64,000 bases of DNA from JADCCX01 sp051649305 (GTDB lineage Bacteria; Pseudomonadota; Alphaproteobacteria; Rhizobiales; Beijerinckiaceae), in contig JBOFGV010000052.1 in assembly GCA_051649305.1 (NCBI GenBank), forward strand, positions 91,539 through 155,538. Direction: 5' to 3'. Position numbers and translations under genes: made by a program. The notes beneath the pieces are model-generated. The model searched no databases. It saw nothing but the letters and a program-made list of their open reading frames with translations, and was not told where the DNA came from. Each line of letters opens with the position of its first letter. Position 1 is the stretch's first letter. Of the stretch, positions 50,936 to 58,991 are shown in pieces.

Positions 50936-52099
50936 TCAGGCTGACAGCTCTTGTCCCAGTTTGCGCACGAAAGCCTCGCAAGCCACCAATTCGCTTTCCT
51001 CGATATACTCATCAGGCTGATGCGCCTGCGCGATATCTCCCGGTCCGCACAGCACCGTGGCAATGCCCGCTTTCTGGAAACGACCAGCCTCACTGCCATA
51101 GGGCACAGTGATGGTCCGGTTGGTGTTGGTGAGGCGCATGGCGAGTGATTCAGCAGAAGAACCGGGATCTGGTGCAAGTCCCGGAACCAGAATTTCCATG
51201 ATTGTGGTGACATCAGCCTTGCCGCCGAATTGTTCCAGCTTCGGAATCACGACGTCCTTCGCAAAGCGCGCGATTCGGGCAGGAATCTCCTCATCATCCA
51301 GACCTGGCACGCCGCGGAACTCCCAGTTCAGCACGCAGGCCTTTGCCGTGATGTTGCGGGCCGTACCACCGGTGATTGTGCCTACATGCACGGATGTATA
51401 GGGTGGGTTGAAGCGTCCCGTGGAATCACCGCGCAGGATCATTTCCTCAAAAATAGCGTTCAGCTCACCAATAATATCGGCTGCCCCGCTGATCGCGTTC
51501 ACACCCGCGCGTGGCATGGAGGAATGCACCTCAAAGCCATGGACCGTTGTGTGAAACGATCCAACGCTCTTGTGGGCATCGGCCACCTGCATCGAGGTTG
51601 GCTCGCCTACGATCACTGATTTTGGCATGGGCAAGCTGTGCCCCATCTTCGCGATGATATCCATGACACCGAGGCAGGTCGTTTCTTCGTCATAGGAAAG
51701 CAGGATGTGCACCGGCGCTTTCAAAGGCATTTTGGCGAGTTCAGGCGCCATGGCGAGGCAGACGGCATCAAAGCCTTTCATGTCGCAGGCACCACGTGCA
51801 AAAAGCCGCGTGCCTTCCTGCCGCAAGGTGAAAGGATCAGAGCTCCAGCTTTGCCCGGCCACCGGCACAACATCGGTATGGCCGGAAAGCACAACGCCGC
51901 CATCTACATCAGGGCCAATGCTGGCATAAAGCGCTGTCTTGTCGCCCGCTGCATTGGGAGCCGTAACAAAGCGGATGCTGTGTGTGCGCAAATAGTTCGC
52001 CACATAGTCCATCAGCGGCAGATTGGTCTTGCTGCTTTCTGTATCAAACGAGACGAGGCGGGACAGAATTTCAAGGGTACGGCTGCTGGGAGAGGGCAT
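50936..52099 (-). CDS. argE: Acetylornithine deacetylase-like M20 hydrolase
   Basis: The 387-residue M20 enzyme matches ArgE: SGHTDVVPVAGQSW (His74, Asp76), RGACDMKGFDAVCLA (Asp106), LSYDEETTCLG (Glu138-Glu139), GEPTSMQVADAHK, and TGGTARNITAKACVLNWEFR in shortened form (GGTARNITAKACVLN). ArgE frees ornithine from N-acetylornithine; many alphaproteobacteria use ArgJ instead, so another acylated amino acid or a formyl compound is also possible. It lies 88 bases from hemH, on the same strand, and 30 bases after apaG. Confidence 0.88.
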   Translation of the reverse strand: MPSPSSRTLEILSRLVSFDTESSKTNLPLMDYVANYLRTHSIRFVTAPNAAGDKTALYASIGPDVDGGVVLSGHTDVVPVAGQSWSSDPFTLRQEGTRLFARGACDMKGFDAVCLAMAPELAKMPLKAPVHILLSYDEETTCLGVMDIIAKMGHSLPMPKSVIVGEPTSMQVADAHKSVGSFHTTVHGFEVHSSMPRAGVNAISGAADIIGELNAIFEEMILRGDSTGRFNPPYTSVHVGTITGGTARNITAKACVLNWEFRGVPGLDDEEIPARIARFAKDVVIPKLEQFGGKADVTTIMEILVPGLAPDPGSSAESLAMRLTNTNRTITVPYGSEAGRFQKAGIATVLCGPGDIAQAHQPDEYIEESELVACEAFVRKLGQELSA

Positions 52100-52129
52100 G
52101 CAGGATTTCTTTTCAGTTCCAGGATTTCT

Positions 52130-52522
52130 TTAGTTTAGTGTGCGGCGCGATGCAGGAATGTCGAGGGAAAAGGCAGGAATAGCAACTGTGTAGATGTCGC
52201 CTTTTTCGTCGACCATATCATAGGAGCCAACCATGAAACCATCCGGCGTATCCAGCGGGCACCCTGACGTGTAGCGGAAGCTGTCGCCGGGAGCGAGAAC
52301 AGGCTCCTCACCAATCACGCCCGGCCCCTGCACTTCATGCTTCTGGCCATGCCCGTCTGTGATGATCCAGTGCCGCCGCTTCAGTTGCAGCGTGCGCTCG
52401 CCACGGTTCTCGATATCAACCGTATAGGCCCAGAAATACTGACGGCGCGATGGCTCAGAGCGATCCGCCAGATACTGCGGCTCAACCGTAACTGCGATTC
52501 CATGCGTGATAGCCTGATACAT
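52130..52522 (-). CDS. apaG: ApaG/Co2+-Mg2+ efflux-associated protein
   Basis: The 130-residue protein has the ApaG domain, a fibronectin-like beta sandwich: ITHGIAVTVEPQYLADRSEP, QYFWAYTVDIENRGERTLQL in shortened view (FWAYTVDIENRGE), RHWIITDGHGQ, GVIGEEPVLAPGDSFRYTSG and GFMVGSYDM. Function is not settled. An ATG at 52546 is in frame, but the one at 52522 has AGGA 7 bases ahead and gives the family length. It is divergent from the phosphatidyltransferase gene. Confidence 0.95.
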   Translation of the reverse strand: MYQAITHGIAVTVEPQYLADRSEPSRRQYFWAYTVDIENRGERTLQLKRRHWIITDGHGQKHEVQGPGVIGEEPVLAPGDSFRYTSGCPLDTPDGFMVGSYDMVDEKGDIYTVAIPAFSLDIPASRRTLN

Positions 52523-52625
52523 CCTGCAATCCTGCGCTTCATTCATAACGCAACATTCATTGGCACTTTTCCAGGGACCATCATAGGGACATCCTGACAG
52601 CGGGATGAAATACCCTCAATCCAAT

Positions 52626-52652
52626 GGGTGTCCAGTTTTTGGGGTGTCCAGT
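52626..52652. repeat. 11-bp direct repeat upstream of CDP-alcohol phosphatidyltransferase
   Basis: GGGTGTCCAGT occurs at 52626-52636 and again at 52642-52652, 16 bases apart from start to start. It lies between the divergent apaG and phosphatidyltransferase genes, about 35-60 bases upstream of the latter's ATG. It may be a regulator binding site or a chance duplication. Confidence 0.4.
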
Positions 52653-52685
52653 GCTGCAACAGGTATTTTAACAGGAGCACCATAG

Positions 52686-53300
52686 ATGCTGGATGGCATG
52701 ATGCGACGGATCATTGATCCACCGCTCGCTATTGTTGGCGAAAAGCTCGCAGCGCGCGGACTGTCTGCTGACAGCGTGACGTTGGCTGGACTCGTGTTCG
52801 GGTTGCTGTGCTCGGTTTGCATCGTTTTCAGCTGGGACTGGATGGCGCTGGCTTTTCTGGCGCTTGGTCGCCTGTTTGACGGCCTTGACGGCGCTGTAGC
52901 CCGCGCCACCCGCATCACAGACAGGGGCGGCTTTCTGGATATCACCTGCGATTTCATCTTTTATGGCTCTGTGCCGCTGGCCTTTGCCTTGCGAGACCCT
53001 GCCTTGTTTGCCCTGCCCTCTGCAGTGCTGCTTGCGGCATTCTATGCCAATGCTGCGTCGTTTCTGGCCTTTTCTGCCGTCGCTGCAAAACGGGGTATGA
53101 CGACAGAGGCGCAGGGGGTGAAGTCGCTGTATTTCACCACCGGGTTAATGGAAGGCACTGAAACGATCCTGTTCTTTGCAGCCTTCATACTCTTTGCCGA
53201 TTGGTATGCACCGCTCGCCTATGTGTTTGCAGCACTCTGCGGATTGACCTGTGCAGCGCGCATTCTGCTGGGCTGGCGCATATTCGGCGTGGATGACTGA
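52686..53300 (+). CDS. CDP-alcohol phosphatidyltransferase family protein
   Basis: The 204-residue membrane enzyme has the CDP-alcohol phosphotransferase motif D-x2-D-G-x2-A-R-x8-G-x3-D-x3-D (FDGLDGAVARATR, then GGFLDITCDF at about 78-103) and about six helices. Members make phospholipids by swapping CMP of CDP-diacylglycerol for an alcohol such as glycerol phosphate, serine or inositol phosphate; which one is unclear. AGGAG 7 bases before the ATG supports the start. The next gene, dcd, starts 77 bases on. Confidence 0.93.
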   Translation: MLDGMMRRIIDPPLAIVGEKLAARGLSADSVTLAGLVFGLLCSVCIVFSWDWMALAFLALGRLFDGLDGAVARATRITDRGGFLDITCDFIFYGSVPLAFALRDPALFALPSAVLLAAFYANAASFLAFSAVAAKRGMTTEAQGVKSLYFTTGLMEGTETILFFAAFILFADWYAPLAYVFAALCGLTCAARILLGWRIFGVDD

Positions 53301-53377
53301 GCGAATCGGCCTTTCCACCCTTGGCACTGGCAGCCGCTTGCCATAGCGAAGAATGGTATTGCCAAAGGCTAAAGAAG

Positions 53378-54475
53378 ATGACCGCACCAAAGCTGACCGG
53401 ATTGCTGCCCCGACAGGATGTTGTCACCCTCGTGAAGCAGGGTGTGATTTCCGCCTCAACACCTGTTCTCGAAAACCAGTATCAGCCAGCCAGCCTTGAC
53501 CTGCGCCTTGGCACCAAGGCCTACAGACTGCGTGCCAGCTTTCTGCCCGGCAAAGGCACAACGATCGAGCGCCGCCTGACCAGCGTCGCCTTGCATGAAA
53601 TCGATATTTCTGAAGGCGCCGTGCTGGAACGCGGATGCGTCTATCTCGTCAAGCTTCAGGAAGAGCTGAACCTGCCTGCTGATATCTCCTGCACCACCAA
53701 CCCGAAAAGCAGCACAGGAAGGCTTGATGTTTTCAGCCGCGTGATTTCGGATGCGGGCAGCGAGTTTGACCGTGTGCCTGCCGGATATCAGGGTGCGCTC
53801 TATGCTGAAATCTCCCCGCGCACTTTCAGCGTGGTTGTCCGGGCCGGGTCCCGCCTCAATCAGGCGCGTTTCCGACGTGGCGAAACACTGCTGACGGATG
53901 CCGCACTGAAGACCCTGCATATTGCGGAGGAGCTGGTTGAGGGCGAAGCGGACATCGAAAGTGGCCTCAAGCTCTCTGTTGATCTGCGTGGGCAGTCCTC
54001 TCACGGCGTCATCGGCTACCGTGCCCAGCGCCACACCGATGTCATCGATGTCGATTCCGTCGGACGCTATGACATCCTTGATTACTGGGAGCCGATCCAT
54101 CTCAGGGGCAGCGGCGAACTGATTCTTGATCCCGGCCAGTTCTATATCCTCGCGTCACGCGAGACGGTTCATATCCCATCATCCGTTGCGGCTGAGATGG
54201 TTCCCTTTGATCCTGTCATGGGCGATTTCCGGGTTCACTACGCCGGTTTCTTCGATCCGGGCTTTGGCAGCAAGAAAGCCCACGGCTCTCGTGCCCGCGC
54301 CGTGCTTGAGGTGCGCTCGTTTGAGGTGCCATTCACGCTGGAACATGGCCAGACGATTGGTAGATTGGTGTTTGAAAAACTGATGACGGAGCCAGATACG
54401 CTCTACGGTGGCCGTATTGGCTCCAATTACCAGTCTCAGGGGCTGCGCCTGAGCAAGCATTTTAGGCATGTTTAG
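53378..54475 (+). CDS. dcd: dCTP deaminase, long double-domain form
   Basis: Dcd converts dCTP to dUTP, the route to dTMP. The 365-residue protein is about twice the usual length (190 aa). The first half has YQPASLDLRLGTKAYRL, the active-site TNPKSSTGRLDVFSRV and GALYAEISPRTFSVVVRAG; the second half repeats a dUTPase-like fold (HYAGFFDPGFG, ARAVLEVRSFEVPFTLEHGQ, GRLVFEKL). Such long forms are known in Rhizobiales. The ATG at 53378 gives MTAPKLTGLLPRQ; the frame is open to 53321. Confidence 0.92.
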   Translation: MTAPKLTGLLPRQDVVTLVKQGVISASTPVLENQYQPASLDLRLGTKAYRLRASFLPGKGTTIERRLTSVALHEIDISEGAVLERGCVYLVKLQEELNLPADISCTTNPKSSTGRLDVFSRVISDAGSEFDRVPAGYQGALYAEISPRTFSVVVRAGSRLNQARFRRGETLLTDAALKTLHIAEELVEGEADIESGLKLSVDLRGQSSHGVIGYRAQRHTDVIDVDSVGRYDILDYWEPIHLRGSGELILDPGQFYILASRETVHIPSSVAAEMVPFDPVMGDFRVHYAGFFDPGFGSKKAHGSRARAVLEVRSFEVPFTLEHGQTIGRLVFEKLMTEPDTLYGGRIGSNYQSQGLRLSKHFRHV

Positions 54476-54831
54476 GATACTACGCTAGTTGAGAGCGCGC
54501 CGAGAGGTGCAAATTTCCCGTATGTAATTTCCAAAAAAATCTCATTTCCCATTATTTTCTGAAAGTATTCACTCTATATAATAAAACAGTAAGAAATTTA
54601 ATCATCATTATTATATGTTCTTATCACTCAATTTCAACAAGGAAATATGGAAATACTATCTCGGAAAAGCATTTTGTGATTCTTTAACCATAGATTGAGC
54701 GAGTTAAATTCATAGGTATCTTGTCCCGTCAAATTAACTCTGTTGAAATATTCGGAGCGTAGGTTGGCGTTGGTTCTGATCGGTCCAGCAAGGATCGGCG
54801 GGAAACCACCAGTGGAGCAAGGAGTATTACC
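54476..54831 (+). promoter_or_regulatory. 356-base AT-rich region with probable flp promoter
   Basis: No gene is seen. The stretch from about 54515 to 54660 is strongly AT-rich. A TATAAT at 54577-54582 is a possible -10 element without a good -35; if used, the flp mRNA would carry a leader of about 240 bases. An excellent AAGGAG ribosome site (54819-54824) ends the region. Confidence 0.5.
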
Positions 54832-55002
54832 ATGAAGACACTTTTTTCGCGTTTCGTTAAAGACGAGTCGGGCGCAACAGCTATCGAGTATGGCCTGATT
54901 GCTGCTATCGTTGGCGTTGGCATCATCGCTGCCCTCGGCGGCCTGAAGAACAACCTCAGCACCACGTTCACAAACGTTGGTACAGAGCTGACCAAGAAAT
55001 AA
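54832..55002 (+). CDS. flp: Flp pilin, major subunit
   Basis: The 56-residue prepilin has a short leader (MKTLFSRFVKDESG) with the processing site G-A-T-A-I-E-Y (cut after Gly14), then the hydrophobic Flp helix GLIAAIVGVGIIAALGGLK and a short tail. Glu5 and Tyr6 of the mature form are kept, as in all Flp pilins. It builds the Tad pilus after cleavage by CpaA. The AAGGAG site 7 bases before the ATG implies high expression. A strong hairpin follows the stop. Confidence 0.97.
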   Translation: MKTLFSRFVKDESGATAIEYGLIAAIVGVGIIAALGGLKNNLSTTFTNVGTELTKK

Positions 55003-55015
55003 TATGGTCAATGTT

Positions 55016-55045
55016 TCGACCAGGTTGTTTCTGCAACCTGGTCGA
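55016..55045 (+). promoter_or_regulatory. Strong intercistronic hairpin between the two flp genes
   Basis: TCGACCAGGTTG (55016-55027) pairs perfectly with CAACCTGGTCGA (55034-55045) across a 6-base loop (TTTCTG). No T-run follows, so it is more likely a 3' stabiliser of the flp transcript or a leaky terminator than a full stop; either would raise pilin over downstream genes. Confidence 0.8.
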
Positions 55046-55119
55046 TACAACTCCATTCTGCAATTTTTCCGCAATGTCTGAAAAATTGCTGAGTAGAGAT
55101 TAACCAGAGCAGGTCAGCA

Positions 55120-55299
55120 ATGAGCAACAGTCTGATTCTTTTCCGGCATTTCTGCAAAGATGATAGCGGTGCGACAGCCATAGAATATGCTCTCATAGCA
55201 GCCATTGTCTGCATGGGTATCATTCTCAGCCTGACGCAGATGACCAATAACCTCAAAACGCTGTTCAACAATGTCAATGATGGTTTCAAAGCCAGCTGA
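55120..55299 (+). CDS. Flp-family pilin, second copy
   Basis: The 59-residue prepilin has a leader MSNSLILFRHFCKDDSG, the processing site G-A-T-A-I-E-Y (cut after Gly17) and a hydrophobic stretch (ALIAAIVCMGIILSLTQM) shorter in glycine than the first pilin. Cysteines at 12 and 31 are absent from Flp1. It may be a minor pilin or a spare copy. The ribosome site is weaker (AGG 6 bases ahead), in line with lower expression. It lies 117 bases after flp1 and 20 before cpaA. Confidence 0.93.
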   Translation: MSNSLILFRHFCKDDSGATAIEYALIAAIVCMGIILSLTQMTNNLKTLFNNVNDGFKAS

Positions 55300-55319
55300 C
55301 AGTCAATGAGGAGACTGAA

Positions 55320-55823
55320 ATGCTGATGTCGTTGATTCTGCTGTGCCTGTTGCCGCTTTTGTTCATCTATGCGTGTTTTTCGGATCTATTCGAGATGCGC
55401 ATCTCAAACCGAACATGTCTGGCGGTATTGGCGCTTTTTCTGACTTTCGCAGGTTTAAGTGGCATGCCTCTGGCTGACTTTGGCTGGCATCTGCTTGCTG
55501 GCTTTGCCGTGCTTGTCATCTCTTTCACTCTTTTTTCATTCGGCTGGATCGGCGGTGGTGACGCCAAACTGGTTGCTGCCGTCGCCGTCTGGCTAGGGTT
55601 TGGACAACTCTGGGAGTATGTGGCTATTTCATCCATTCTGGGTGGCATGCTGACATTGGGCTTGCTTGTCTTGAGACGTCATCCATTGCCAAGCCAGGTA
55701 GCAGAACTTGCATGGGTGCAGCGGCTTCACAGCCCCACTTCGGGCATACCCTACGGTATTGCCCTTGGCATAGCAGCACTGATGCTTTTGCCGCACAGCA
55801 CCGCTTGGCAGGCCCTGATCTGA
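55320..55823 (+). CDS. cpaA: CpaA/TadV prepilin peptidase
   Basis: The 167-residue membrane aspartic peptidase cuts the Flp leader. It has about five helices, with the catalytic aspartates in FSDLFEMRISN (about 20-30) and GWIGGGDAKLVAAVAVWL (about 74-91), matching the A24 family. GAGGAG lies before the ATG. The first tad locus of this window has no such gene, so this enzyme could serve both. Confidence 0.95.
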   Translation: MLMSLILLCLLPLLFIYACFSDLFEMRISNRTCLAVLALFLTFAGLSGMPLADFGWHLLAGFAVLVISFTLFSFGWIGGGDAKLVAAVAVWLGFGQLWEYVAISSILGGMLTLGLLVLRRHPLPSQVAELAWVQRLHSPTSGIPYGIALGIAALMLLPHSTAWQALI

Positions 55824-55934
55824 CGCTCAGGACCGTTAAATTCCATCTTTTACACATTCGGTTAACCATACTTTGACGTTTAGCTGATCATATCGCTCTG
55901 AAGACGCATGTGCGTGAGGAGCGGGACGTTCAGT

Positions 55935-56735
55935 ATGAAACCTGCAAAGCTAATGGTTTTGGGTGTAGCGGGCGTTGCAGCCTTGTCTGCGGTATGGCTG
56001 ACATCTGGCTTGCGCGCGCCCCAAGTTGTGATTCAGCAAGCCAAGCCGGTTGAAACAGTTCCCATGACGGATGTTCTGGTGGCCGCTGCAGAATTGCAGG
56101 TTGGATCGCAGGTCAATGCGGAGCAAATTCGCTGGCAGCGCTGGCCTACTGCCGCTGTTTCTGAATTCATGATTACAAAAGACGCACTTCCCAATGGTGT
56201 CGAGGAAATCTCGGGCTCTATTTCACGTGGACCATCCCTTCAGGGGGAGCCAATCCGCAGGGACAAGATGATCAAAGGAGCCAATGCTGGCTTCATGTCC
56301 GCCATTTTGCCAACCGGCAAACGGGCCGTTGCCATCAACATCGTTTCCAGCGGCGCAAAGACCGCGGGTGGATTTGTTCTTCCCAACGATCATGTTGATA
56401 TCCTCCGCACTGGCCGGGATGATGAAGCAACCCGCTCGCGCCAGTCAGATGTATTTGTATCTGAAACCATTCTTCAGAACATCCGCGTTCTGGCTATCGG
56501 TCAGAATGTTCAGGAGCGGAATGGCGAAAAAGTGGTTGTTGGTGAAACAGCCACTCTGGAGCTGGACCCCAAGCAATCCGAACTCGTCACGCTGGCACAG
56601 CGCACTGGCGAGCTTTCACTTGTTCTGCGCAGTCTTGCTGACAACAACAAATCTGCGGAAGCAGCGCCTGTGAAGGAAGAAAGCGGCCTGACCATTGTAC
56701 GCTACGGCGTTTCCCAGACAATTGGCAAGAAATGA
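55935..56735 (+). CDS. cpaB: CpaB/RcpC pilus assembly protein, second locus
   Basis: The 266-residue periplasmic protein has an N-terminal membrane anchor (about 5-25), an SAF domain (VLVAAAELQVGSQVNAEQIRW in shortened view AELQVGSQVNAEQIRW) and the RcpC domain (GFVLPNDHVDILRTG, ILQNIRVLAIGQNVQ). The ATG at 55935 has GGGA 9 bases ahead; the frame is open to 55908. Its stop overlaps the cpaC start (ATGA). It is clearly homologous to, but well diverged from, the copy at 6920. Confidence 0.93.
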   Translation: MKPAKLMVLGVAGVAALSAVWLTSGLRAPQVVIQQAKPVETVPMTDVLVAAAELQVGSQVNAEQIRWQRWPTAAVSEFMITKDALPNGVEEISGSISRGPSLQGEPIRRDKMIKGANAGFMSAILPTGKRAVAINIVSSGAKTAGGFVLPNDHVDILRTGRDDEATRSRQSDVFVSETILQNIRVLAIGQNVQERNGEKVVVGETATLELDPKQSELVTLAQRTGELSLVLRSLADNNKSAEAAPVKEESGLTIVRYGVSQTIGKK

Positions 56736-58273
56736 GACTGCACATGTCCAATCGCACTCAATTACTGGGCCATTTCGGGGCATCAAAATCCATGAAATCC
56801 TTTGTCTGTATGGCAAGCCTCATCAGTGCCTTGCAAGGATTATCAAATCCAGCCCTTGCACAGTCTCGCAACAATGCTGAAGCATTCCCCTCTGAGCGTG
56901 CAACCTCCCCCCGTATCAGGGCAGGTAATAATGACACAGTATCGGCGCGCAGCATCGAGATGGGCGTTGGCCGATCCATCGTTGTTGACCTGCCACGCGA
57001 TGCGAAAGAAGTATTTGTTGCCAACCCTGCGATTGCCAACGCTGTTGTGCGGTCTGCACGAAAGCTTTTCATTATCGGCGTTGCCAATGGATCAACAACC
57101 ATCATGGCCCTTGATGGTGATGGCCAGCAGATAGCCGCTTTCGAAATGCAGGTTGGCCGCGAGCCTGGACTTCTGCAGAAAACCATCCGGGCAGCCCTTC
57201 CACACGCGAACATCAAGGCTGTCTCGATCGGTGACTCGATCGTCCTTACAGGCATGGTTGATACAGTGCTTGAAGCGCAGAAAGCCGTTGATATTACCAA
57301 GGGGTTTGTCGGCCTCTCGGCAACAGCCAACGGCAACGTCGAAGGCCGTGTCATCAACTCCATGACCGTGCGTGGCAAAGATCAGGTCATGCTGAAAGTG
57401 GTTGTGGCCGAGGTCAAGCGGACCGCCATCAAGCAACTGGGTGTCAATATCAAAGGCAACTGGGAGCTCGGCGGCAAGACACTGGGTGGCCAGGTTGAAA
57501 ACGCTTTCTCTGGCGGCCTTATCCAGCCCCCCAACTTTCTGAGTGCAGGGGCACAGCTGGGCACAAACGTTGCAAAGCAGGTTGACGTCAAGGCTCTTGA
57601 GCGCCACGGCGTTCTGCGCACATTGGCCGAACCTACACTTACGGCCATTTCAGGTGAAACGGCCAAGTTTGTCGCTGGTGGTGAAATTCCTGTTCCGAAG
57701 TCGGAAGAAACAACACAGGGAAGTTTGCTGCTTGGACAGGGATCAACCAAGATCACTCTTGAATACAAACCTGTCGGTGTGATGCTGAACTTTACACCTG
57801 TCGTATTGTCCGAAGGCCGCATTTCGCTGAGTATTGCGACAGAAGTGACTGAAATTGACGCAGAGAACTCTATCTCGATTGGCAAATCGAACTCACCGGC
57901 ATTCCGCACACGCAAGGCCTATACAACCATTGAACTTCCGTCCGGCGGCTCTCTGGTAACCGCAGGATTGATTCAGCAGGTCTCCCGTCAGGCTATCAAT
58001 GGCCTCCCCGGCCTGCTGAATGTTCCAGTAATCGGAAGCTTCTTTCGCTCACGCGATTTCTACCGCGAAGAGACGGAACTGATGATTATTGTGACGCCTT
58101 ACATCGCCAAGCCTTCAGATCCCAAGTCTTTGGCCAGACCGGATGACGGTTTTACAGAAGCATCCGATCCCAGCGCAATCCTTCTTGGTCGATTGAACAA
58201 GGTTTACGGGGCCGCCGGAAGCCCTGTGCCTCCTACACAATATCGCGGCAAGGTTGGGTTCATTCATGAGTAA
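56732..58273 (+). CDS. cpaC: CpaC/RcpA secretin, second locus
   Basis: The 513-residue secretin has a long N-terminus with the export signal at about 21-44 (ending PALAQ), a pilus N-domain (IEMGVGRSIVVDLPRDAKEVF in shortened form SIVVDLPRDAKEVF) and a C-terminal secretin domain with GGEIPVPKSEE, FTPVVLSEGRISLSI and LPSGGSLVTAGLI. It should form the outer-membrane pore of the pilus. The chosen start overlaps cpaB (ATGA); ATGs at 56744 and 56792 are alternatives that would shorten the pre-signal part. Confidence 0.94.
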   Translation: MRLHMSNRTQLLGHFGASKSMKSFVCMASLISALQGLSNPALAQSRNNAEAFPSERATSPRIRAGNNDTVSARSIEMGVGRSIVVDLPRDAKEVFVANPAIANAVVRSARKLFIIGVANGSTTIMALDGDGQQIAAFEMQVGREPGLLQKTIRAALPHANIKAVSIGDSIVLTGMVDTVLEAQKAVDITKGFVGLSATANGNVEGRVINSMTVRGKDQVMLKVVVAEVKRTAIKQLGVNIKGNWELGGKTLGGQVENAFSGGLIQPPNFLSAGAQLGTNVAKQVDVKALERHGVLRTLAEPTLTAISGETAKFVAGGEIPVPKSEETTQGSLLLGQGSTKITLEYKPVGVMLNFTPVVLSEGRISLSIATEVTEIDAENSISIGKSNSPAFRTRKAYTTIELPSGGSLVTAGLIQQVSRQAINGLPGLLNVPVIGSFFRSRDFYREETELMIIVTPYIAKPSDPKSLARPDDGFTEASDPSAILLGRLNKVYGAAGSPVPPTQYRGKVGFIHE

Positions 58274-58991
58274 TCGTCCAATGAAAAATCACGATATTTT
58301 TGCATCAGTCCTGCGCCGTGGAATTGCAGCTGCTGCCCTCGCAGTTACGGTATCGGCGTGTTCCAACCGCATTGATGTGACAGGAACCATTCCTCACGAT
58401 TATCGTGAGAGGCACCCTATTCAGTTGGTCAAAGCTAACGAAACAATGGATATTTTTGTTGGCAACCAGTCGGGAGACATCGGAGTGCGCCAGCAGCAGG
58501 ATGTCCGGCACTTTGCCCGTTCCTACATGGAGAATGGCCAGGGGCCATTGATTGCCTACCTTCCGACAGGTGGCAACAACCACGGAGTCAGCGCTGGTTT
58601 GAACAGCATTCGCAATTCGCTTGCAGGTGGTGGTGCAGGAGGGCGGTTACAGATTGCCCATTACCACCCGGATACGCCCGGTGCTGCACCCATCAAGCTT
58701 GTTTATGCCAAGCTTACGGCTCAAACACCAAACAAGTGCGGCTACGAGAGTGAAGAGATCATTCAGACGCGGTTCTCCGCAAACATGCAAAACACCCAGT
58801 CGCGCAATTTCGGCTGCACCTATCAGCAAAATCTTGCCGCCCAGATTGCTGACCCTCGCGACCTTGTAAGGCCGCGGCAGGATGGTCCGGTTGATGTCAA
58901 CAAGCGTCTCGCCGGTATTGAACGCTTGAGAACAAATCCAAACAATGAGCTGAAGCCAGCCGGTACCAAACTCAAGGAGGGCATTCAGTGA
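58266..58991 (+). CDS. cpaD: CpaD pilus assembly lipoprotein
   Basis: The 241-residue protein has a lipoprotein signal with lipobox TVSAC (near residue 32) and the CpaD family pattern: HDYRERHPIQLVKANETMDIF in shortened form (DYRERHPIQLV), DVRHFARSYMENGQGPL, and the C-terminal CTYQQNLAAQIADPRDLVRPR in shortened form (NLAAQIADPRDLVRPR). It works with the CpaC secretin in the outer membrane. It overlaps cpaC by 8 bases and cpaE by 4. No counterpart is in the first tad locus. Confidence 0.95.
   Translation: MSNRPMKNHDIFASVLRRGIAAAALAVTVSACSNRIDVTGTIPHDYRERHPIQLVKANETMDIFVGNQSGDIGVRQQQDVRHFARSYMENGQGPLIAYLPTGGNNHGVSAGLNSIRNSLAGGGAGGRLQIAHYHPDTPGAAPIKLVYAKLTAQTPNKCGYESEEIIQTRFSANMQNTQSRNFGCTYQQNLAAQIADPRDLVRPRQDGPVDVNKRLAGIERLRTNPNNELKPAGTKLKEGIQ

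Noticed and set aside
50848..51213. N-terminal extension of hemH by 122 codons
   Set aside because: The extension overlaps the ArgE-type gene, lacks family similarity, and a good ribosome site precedes the ATG at 50847.
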